From Labilithrix sp. (GTDB taxonomy: Bacteria; Myxococcota_A; Polyangia; Polyangiales; Polyangiaceae): a stretch of 64,000 nucleotides of DNA. Positions 59,008 through 64,000 of the stretch are shown in pieces. The stretch spans positions 1 to 64,000 of the forward strand of contig JAHBWD010000019.1 of the NCBI GenBank assembly GCA_019637175.1, written 5' to 3'. The notes below the pieces were generated by a model that was not told the DNA's origin, searched no databases, and saw only the letters and a list, made by a program, of their open reading frames with translations. How positions within the stretch are numbered: the stretch's first letter is position 1; each line of letters starts with the position of its first letter. A program made the position numbers and the translations under genes.

Positions 59008-60029
59008 CCGAGCTCGCGCCCCTCTTCGCGCGCATCGAGGCGGGGACGATCACGCCCGCCGACGTCCGCGCCGCGTTCGGCGCGATCCTCTCGGGCGCGT
59101 GGACGCCGGTGCAAATCGGCGCGTTCGCCGCGGGCCTCCGCCTGCGCGGAGAGACGGCCGAGGCGATCGGCGCGGCGGCCGAGGCCCTCCGCGAGGTGAT
59201 GTTCGCGGTCGATCACGATCTGCCCGAGGTGATCGACACGTGCGGCACGGGCGGCGACGGCGCGCACACGCTCAACGTCTCGACCGCGGCGGCGATCGTC
59301 GTCGCGGCCGCCGGCGGCTACGTCGCGAAGCACGGCAATCGGTCGGTCTCGAGCCGATGCGGGAGCGCCGACGTCGTCGAGGCGCTCGGGATCCCGATCG
59401 ACGTCGCGCCGGCGCGGCAGGCCGCGGTGCTCCGCGACGTGCGCATCGCGTTCCTGATGGCGCCCGCGCATCACCCCGCGCTCCGTCACGCGGCCCAGGC
59501 GAGGCGTGAGCTCGGCTTCCGCACGATCTTCAACGCGCTCGGTCCGCTCGCGAACCCCGCGCGCGCGACGCACCAGCTCGTCGGCGTCTACGACGACGCG
59601 CTCCGGCCCGTGATGGCGAACGCGCTCGGCAAGCTCGGCGTGAAGCGCGCGTGGGTCGTGCGCAGCACCGACGGCCTCGACGAGATGAGCCCCGCGGCGC
59701 CGACGCGCGTGAGCGAGCTCGACGGCGGAGAGGTCACCGAGCGCGTGCTCGGTCCGGACGACTTCGGCCTCGCGAAGACGGGCCTCGACGCCCTCCGCGG
59801 CGGCGACGCGAAGGAGAACGCAGCCGCGATCGCCGGCATGCTCGACGGCGGAGAGCACCCCGCGATCGGCGCGGTGGTCCTCAACGCCGCGGCCGCGCTC
59901 GCGGTGCTGCGCGGCGGCGATCTCCGCGAGCGCGCCGCCGAAGCGCGCGAGGCGATCGCGTCGGGCCGCGCGAAGGCCACGCTCGACGCGTGGCGCGCGG
60001 CCGCGATCCGGGCGAAGGAAGCGCCGTGA
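59004..60029 (+). CDS. trpD: Anthranilate phosphoribosyltransferase
   Basis: 341 residues from a GTG at 59004 (GTGA overlap with trpG). 'DTCGTGGDGAHTLNVST' is the phosphoribosyl-pyrophosphate loop, 'KHGNRSVSSRCGSADV' the anthranilate and phosphate site, and 'RTIFNALGPLANPA' a further family signature. It makes phosphoribosylanthranilate, the second step of tryptophan synthesis. The end overlaps the trpC start (GTGA). Confidence 0.97.
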   Translation: MTELAPLFARIEAGTITPADVRAAFGAILSGAWTPVQIGAFAAGLRLRGETAEAIGAAAEALREVMFAVDHDLPEVIDTCGTGGDGAHTLNVSTAAAIVVAAAGGYVAKHGNRSVSSRCGSADVVEALGIPIDVAPARQAAVLRDVRIAFLMAPAHHPALRHAAQARRELGFRTIFNALGPLANPARATHQLVGVYDDALRPVMANALGKLGVKRAWVVRSTDGLDEMSPAAPTRVSELDGGEVTERVLGPDDFGLAKTGLDALRGGDAKENAAAIAGMLDGGEHPAIGAVVLNAAAALAVLRGGDLRERAAEAREAIASGRAKATLDAWRAAAIRAKEAP

Positions 60030-60823
60030 GCGGCGTGCTCGCGAAGATCGTCGCCTCGAAGGAGGCGGAGGTCCGCGCGCTGGGAGAGGGCACGGGCCGC
60101 GCGCGCCACCGCGCGGGCCCCCGCGGCGGCGTCGAGCGCGCGTTGCGGCGCGGCGCCGGCGAACCTCTGCGCGTCATCGCGGAGCACAAGAGGAAGAGCC
60201 CGAGCGCGGGCCCGCTCTCGACGGCGCTCTCCCCCGCCGACCGCGCGCTCGCCTACGCCCGAGGCGGCGCGGCCATGATCAGCGTCCTCTGCGACGCGCC
60301 GTTCTTCGACGGATCGTGGGAGCAGCTCCTCGCGATCCGCGACGCGCTCGACGTGGCCGGCCTGACGACGCCGCTGCTCGCCAAGGAGTTCGTCATCGCG
60401 CGCGAGCAGATCGTCGAAGCCGAGGCGTGCGGCGCCGACGCCGTGCTCGTCATCGCGCGCATCCTCGACGCGACGCGCGTCGCGGCGCTCTGCCGAGCGG
60501 CGCGCGAGCTCGGCCTCGAGCCCGTCGTCGAGGTGATCACGGACGAGGAGCTCGGCTGGGCGCTCGACGCCGGCGCCGTCACGATCGGCGTCAACGCGCG
60601 CGACCTCGACACGCTGGTCATGGACGCCGACCGCGCCGCGCGCGTGCTCGACGCGATCCCCGCGCGCTGCATTCCTCTCTACTTGTCGGGCCTCAAGGGC
60701 CCCGACGACGTGCGTCGCGTCGCGGCCACGAAGGCGCACGCCGCGCTCGTCGGCGAGACGCTCATGAGGGAAGACGACCCGACGCCGCTCCTGGCGTCGA
60801 TGATCGCCGCCTCCAAGCGCTGA
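60026..60823 (+). CDS. trpC: Indole-3-glycerol phosphate synthase
   Basis: 265 residues from a GTG at 60026. TIM-barrel enzyme of tryptophan synthesis. 'VIAEHKRKSPSAG' has the Glu and Lys of strand 1, 'LLAKEFVI' the catalytic Lys, 'VVEVITDEE' the Glu and 'IGVNARDL' the Asn. Near the last strands the usual E-S-G-I is 'YLSGLKG', so the Glu is missing, although the Ser-Gly stays. This may reduce activity or be compensated. Two short Arg-rich inserts are also present. Confidence 0.93.
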   Translation: MSGVLAKIVASKEAEVRALGEGTGRARHRAGPRGGVERALRRGAGEPLRVIAEHKRKSPSAGPLSTALSPADRALAYARGGAAMISVLCDAPFFDGSWEQLLAIRDALDVAGLTTPLLAKEFVIAREQIVEAEACGADAVLVIARILDATRVAALCRAARELGLEPVVEVITDEELGWALDAGAVTIGVNARDLDTLVMDADRAARVLDAIPARCIPLYLSGLKGPDDVRRVAATKAHAALVGETLMREDDPTPLLASMIAASKR

Positions 60824-60890
60824 TCACAAGCCGAGCGAAACGACCCTCAGCGCGGCGCCGGCGCGGGCCGCGTGGTACTTTTCATGCTCG

Positions 60891-61823
60891 ATGGCCGAGC
60901 GATCGTTTCGCGCCCGCGCGCCCCGCATCGCGATCACGGTCGCCGCGGCGGCGTTCGCCGTCGGCGCGGCCGTCGTCGCGGCGGCGCAGCGATCGCCGGG
61001 CGGCGCCTCGGGGCGCTGCGCCGTCACGACGTGGGAGCCGCTCCGCGCCGCGCCGTGGCTCGCCGTCGGCCTGCTCGCCATGATCGCGTACGCGGTCGTG
61101 ATGGGGATCGCGAGGCGCCGTCGCGAGGCGCCGATCTCGCTCGGCGAAGGGCCGTATCGCGTCGCCGTCGTCGACGCCTCGACCGCGCTCGCGCGACCGC
61201 GGTGGCACTTCTTCGCGCTCGGCGTGCTCCTCGGCGTCGCGTGCGCCGCCGGCTCGGTCGCGAGCCGGACGACGATCTGCCCCTACGCCGTCCCGGCGAG
61301 CTGCAAGCGCGTGGGAGGCAGCATCGTCTTCGTCCCCGTCGGCAAGGTGGACCGCCGCGTGGTGGCCGAGCTCGCCGATCACTTCCGCGAATGCTACCGG
61401 CTGCCCGTCGTCGTCGGCCCGCCGGTCGAGCCGCCCGCGTCCGCCTGGAACCCCGAGCGCGAGCAGTGGATCGGCGAGTCCGTCCTCGCCGCGATCCCCA
61501 GCTGCTACGACGGCGATCCCCTGTGCGATCCCGAGATGATCGTCGGCGTCACCGCCGATGACATCTACACGACGGCGGAGACCTGGCGGTACGCGTACGC
61601 GCTCCGCGACACTCGGCGCCCGACCGTGATCGTCTCCACGGCGCGCATGGGCACGCTCACCGGCCTGACGAGCACGTCGTACGAGCGCGCGCGCAAGATG
61701 ATCGCCAAGCAAATCGCGCTCTCGTACTGCGGGCTGTCCGCGACGCTCGATTCGAAGAGCGTCCGCTACGGCCGCATCATGGGGCCCGACGAGCTCGACG
61801 CGATCGACGAGTGGCGCTGGTGA
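60891..61823 (+). CDS. Membrane protein with archaemetzincin-like domain lacking HExxH
   Basis: 310 residues with hydrophobic helices at about 12-32, 53-72 and 104-126. Residues about 140-310 follow the archaemetzincin order: 'IVFVPVGKVDRRVVAELADH', 'PEREQW', 'IVGVTADDIYTT', 'PTVIVSTARM' and 'YERARKMIAKQ'. Where the zinc motif H-E-x-x-H-x-x-G-L should be, it has 'KQIALSYCGL' (273-282). A later 'IMGP' takes the place of 'CVMxF'. A catalytically dead pseudo-protease is likely. The homology is by pattern and needs a profile search. Confidence 0.7.
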   Translation: MAERSFRARAPRIAITVAAAAFAVGAAVVAAAQRSPGGASGRCAVTTWEPLRAAPWLAVGLLAMIAYAVVMGIARRRREAPISLGEGPYRVAVVDASTALARPRWHFFALGVLLGVACAAGSVASRTTICPYAVPASCKRVGGSIVFVPVGKVDRRVVAELADHFRECYRLPVVVGPPVEPPASAWNPEREQWIGESVLAAIPSCYDGDPLCDPEMIVGVTADDIYTTAETWRYAYALRDTRRPTVIVSTARMGTLTGLTSTSYERARKMIAKQIALSYCGLSATLDSKSVRYGRIMGPDELDAIDEWRW

Positions 61824-61869
61824 GCATTTTTTCGACGCGCGGCGGCGCGGCCGCTACCGTTGTCGAGCG

Positions 61870-62763
61870 ATGGACCTCCACGGGTGGATCGACGCGTACC
61901 TCGACCACCTCCGCGTCGAGCGCGTCCTCGCGAAGAACACCCTCGAGGCGTACGCGCGCGATCTCGGCGAGCTCGCGTCGAGCGTCGACGAGGAGGCGCT
62001 CGACGACGTGCGCCGCGTGGATCACGCGGCGATCCTGAGCTTCATCGTCTCCGCGTCGAAGCGAGGGAAGTCCGCGCGCTCGAGCGCGCGCCAGCTCTCT
62101 GCGCTCCGCGGCTTCTTCAAGTTCCTCGTGCGCGAACGCGCGATCGAGACCGACCCCACCGAGCTCGCCACGCGACCGAAGCTCGCGCGCAAGCTGCCGC
62201 GCGTGCTGACGTACGAGGAGATCGATCGTCTCCTCGCCGCGCCGCCGAACGACACCGCGCGCGGCGTCCGCGACAGCGCGATGATCCACCTGATGTACGC
62301 GTCGGGCTTGCGCGTCTCCGAGCTCTGCTCGCTCAAGCTCGGCGAGCTCGATCGACGCGTCGGCACCGTGTCGCCGCTCGGCAAGGGCGGAAAGCGGCGC
62401 GTCGTGCCCGTGGGCGAGGTGGCGCTCGAGCGGATCGACGCGTACCTCGAGCTCGTCCGCGCGCACGCGAAGGGCCACGCGACCGATCCTCACCTCTTCC
62501 TCTCGCCTCGAGGAAAGCGCTTCACGCGGCAAGGGCTCTGGAAGCTGCTCAAGGCGTACGCCCGCGGATGCGGGATCACGACGCCGATCTCGCCCCACAA
62601 GCTCCGTCACTCGTTCGCCACGCACCTCTTGCGAGGCGGCGCGGATCTGCGCGCCGTGCAGGCGATGCTGGGCCACGCCGATCTCGGGACGACCGAGATC
62701 TACACGCGCGTGGCGCAGGATCACGTCAGGCAAGCCTACGATCGCGCGCACCCGCGCGCGTGA
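61870..62763 (+). CDS. xerD: Tyrosine recombinase of the XerC/XerD type
   Basis: 297 residues. A core-binding domain of about 90 residues is followed by the catalytic domain. The R-K-H-R-H-Y set is visible: Arg in 'ASGLRVSELC', Lys in 'GKGGKRRVVPV', His and Arg in 'HKLRHSFATHLL', His in 'MLGHADLGTTEIYTRV' with the nucleophile Tyr. Length and motifs fit XerD, which resolves chromosome dimers at dif together with XerC, but XerC versus XerD is not certain. It is not inside a mobile element. Confidence 0.95.
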   Translation: MDLHGWIDAYLDHLRVERVLAKNTLEAYARDLGELASSVDEEALDDVRRVDHAAILSFIVSASKRGKSARSSARQLSALRGFFKFLVRERAIETDPTELATRPKLARKLPRVLTYEEIDRLLAAPPNDTARGVRDSAMIHLMYASGLRVSELCSLKLGELDRRVGTVSPLGKGGKRRVVPVGEVALERIDAYLELVRAHAKGHATDPHLFLSPRGKRFTRQGLWKLLKAYARGCGITTPISPHKLRHSFATHLLRGGADLRAVQAMLGHADLGTTEIYTRVAQDHVRQAYDRAHPRA

Positions 62764-62790
62764 GCCTGACTTGGTGTACGGTTCGAGCGA

Positions 62791-63624
62791 ATGCGCGCGC
62801 CGTTCTCGGTGATCGAGCCCACCGGCGGAGTCGAGGAGACGCCTCTCGCCGTCGAGATCCCGCACGCGGGGCTCTTCGTCGACGCGCGCGCGCTCGCCAC
62901 GCTCGTCGCGCCCGCGCGCGCGATCGGGCGCGACGCCGATCTCTACGTCGACGAGCTGTACCAAGACGCCGCGTCGCAGGGCGCGACGATGCTCGTCTCG
63001 CACGTGTCGCGGTACGTCGTCGATCTGAATCGGAGCGAGCGAGACGTCGACGCCGAGGCGATCGAGGGCGCGCCCGCGCACGCGCGGGCGACGCGAGGGC
63101 TGTTCTGGAGGCTCACGAGCGAGGGCGCGCGCGTCCTCGACGCGCCGCTGCCGCGGCCCGAGGTCGAGCGTCGCCTCGACACGTACTATCGGCCCTATCA
63201 CGCGGCGCTCGCCGAGATCCTCGAGCGAAAGCGCGCGCGCTTCGGCTTCGCCGTGCTGCTCGCCGCGCACTCGATGCCGAGCGTCGGCCGCGCGGGTCAC
63301 GGCGACACGAACGCCGTACGCGCCGACGTCGTGCCCGGAACGCGCGGCCGGTCGAGCGCGGCGAGCGGCTTCATCGACGCGGTCGACGCGCACGCGCGCG
63401 CGGCCAAGCTCTCGGTCGCGCACGACGATCCGTATCAAGGCGGCTACACGACGCAGCACTACGGCCGGCCCGATCTCTCGGTGCACGTCGTGCAGGTCGA
63501 GCTCGCGCGACGGCTCTACATGAACGAGCCGACGCTCGCGAAGAACGGCGGCTTCGAGCGCATGAGAGCCTGGTGCACCGAGCTCACGAAGGTGCTCGGC
63601 GCCACCAGGCCTCCCGGCGCTTGA
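62791..63624 (+). CDS. N-formylglutamate amidohydrolase family protein
   Basis: 277 residues of the FGase family. 'AVEIPHAG' near residue 24, 'DADLYVDELY' near 47, 'SHVSRYVVDLNRSERD' near 69, and 'LLAAHSMPS' near 150 carry the zinc and substrate residues; 'VQVELARRLYMNE' closes the domain. It would hydrolyse N-formylglutamate to glutamate and formate in histidine degradation, or a related N-formyl amino acid. No other hut genes are nearby, so the exact substrate is open. Confidence 0.93.
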   Translation: MRAPFSVIEPTGGVEETPLAVEIPHAGLFVDARALATLVAPARAIGRDADLYVDELYQDAASQGATMLVSHVSRYVVDLNRSERDVDAEAIEGAPAHARATRGLFWRLTSEGARVLDAPLPRPEVERRLDTYYRPYHAALAEILERKRARFGFAVLLAAHSMPSVGRAGHGDTNAVRADVVPGTRGRSSAASGFIDAVDAHARAAKLSVAHDDPYQGGYTTQHYGRPDLSVHVVQVELARRLYMNEPTLAKNGGFERMRAWCTELTKVLGATRPPGA

Positions 63625-63628
63625 ACGC

Positions 63629-64000
63629 TCACTTCTTGGGCGCGGGCGCGGCCGGCTTCGGCGCCGGCTTCGACTCGAGCTGCGCCATCAGCTCCATGTC
63701 GTTGCCGTAGGTCGCGGCGCTCACGATCTTCTTGTCGGCGCCGATCTTCGCGATCGTGACCTCGTGGATCTTGAAGCTCTTGTTCGTCGGCGCCATCCCC
63801 ATGAGGTTTCCCTTGTGGGTGCCGGCGTAGGTGCCCTCCTCGACGACCCAGTCGCCGAAGCCCCACACGTTCGTCGTCGTGAGCTTGCCGTCGGGGAACG
63901 CCTTGAAGAACGTGGTGACGTACTTCTTGATCTCCGCCTTGCCCTTCGAAGGCGCGGGCATCATGAGATCGTCCCAGCTGGCGTCGTCGCTGAAGAGCGC
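63629..64000 (-). CDS. SnoaL-like/ester-cyclase family protein, 5' end outside window
   Basis: The frame continues to the right edge. Its first visible residues 'ALFSDDASWDDLMMPAPSKG' match the SnoaL-like cone-shaped fold (start of the pocket-forming sheet), followed by 'VWGFGDWVVEEGTYAG' and 'HEVTIAKIG'. Length is about 123 residues in this window, and the missing N-terminus should be short. Members are polyketide cyclases, or hydrolases, or simply ligand-binding. The C-terminus ends in a Pro/Lys-rich tail. Substrate unknown. Confidence 0.75.
   Translation of the reverse strand, partial: ALFSDDASWDDLMMPAPSKGKAEIKKYVTTFFKAFPDGKLTTTNVWGFGDWVVEEGTYAGTHKGNLMGMAPTNKSFKIHEVTIAKIGADKKIVSAATYGNDMELMAQLESKPAPKPAAPAPKK

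Noticed and set aside
61870..62763. Xer recombinase as a marker of an integrated element
   Set aside because: No attachment repeats, phage genes or tRNA adjacent, and neighbours are ordinary chromosomal genes, so it is best read as the housekeeping type.

Overview
The window is very GC-rich, with almost all codons ending in G or C. It is densely packed with short operons of lipoproteins, Cys-rich secreted proteins and small membrane proteins. One MYXO-CTERM-like sorting signal, a PilZ protein, a DUF6748/Kazal-like lipoprotein and a lipoprotein with collagen-like repeats all point to a Myxococcota (delta-proteobacterial) chromosome, probably of the Polyangiales type. That placement is inferred from composition and gene content, not from a marker gene. 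I see no rRNA, tRNA, CRISPR array, insertion sequence or prophage. The segment reads as ordinary vertically inherited chromosome with several unusual gene arrangements.

Layout. 0-20 kb: a ClpX-type zinc finger joined to a T2SSE_N-like domain, many lipoproteins, a methyltransferase, an aldo/keto reductase, an ExbD-like lipoprotein, a GNAT acetyltransferase, an extensin-like peptidase, a CDP-alcohol phosphatidyltransferase and a polysaccharide deacetylase. 20-29 kb: an Old Yellow Enzyme/TetR pair, an alpha/beta-hydrolase that has lost its nucleophile, lgt, and a HipA-like kinase / methylthioadenosine phosphorylase / PfkB group. 29-39 kb: a 1406-residue surface protein carrying an internal MYXO-CTERM-like signal, and two adjacent secreted proteins built from modules with regularly spaced cysteine pairs.

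39.3-43.1 kb: a six-gene minus-strand operon for cysteine synthesis from a protein-bound thiocarboxylate. It encodes a CysK-type synthase, a ThiF/MoeB-type E1 lacking its N-terminal segment, a CysO-like carrier ending in Gly-Gly, a 97-residue E1 fragment carrying the missing N-terminal motif, a CysM-type synthase and a JAMM (Mec-like) peptidase. The carrier would be adenylated and thiolated, the CysM-type synthase would build cysteine on its C-terminus, and the JAMM protease would release it. The split E1 is the most striking novelty here.

44.9-52.1 kb: a divergent predicted membrane polyamine island. It holds two DUF4178 proteins, S-adenosylmethionine decarboxylase, DUF350, a membrane spermidine synthase, a second copy reduced to its membrane half, and a TAT/lipoprotein FAD amine-oxidase-like enzyme. 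52-64 kb: a CorC/HlyC protein, a PilZ protein, trpG-trpD-trpC, an archaemetzincin-like protein without its HExxH motif, a Xer recombinase, an N-formylglutamate amidohydrolase and a SnoaL-like protein cut by the window edge. Gene starts were chosen from ribosome-binding sites and from frequent ATGA/GTGA/TTGA/TGATG overlaps; promoters and terminators are weaker calls.
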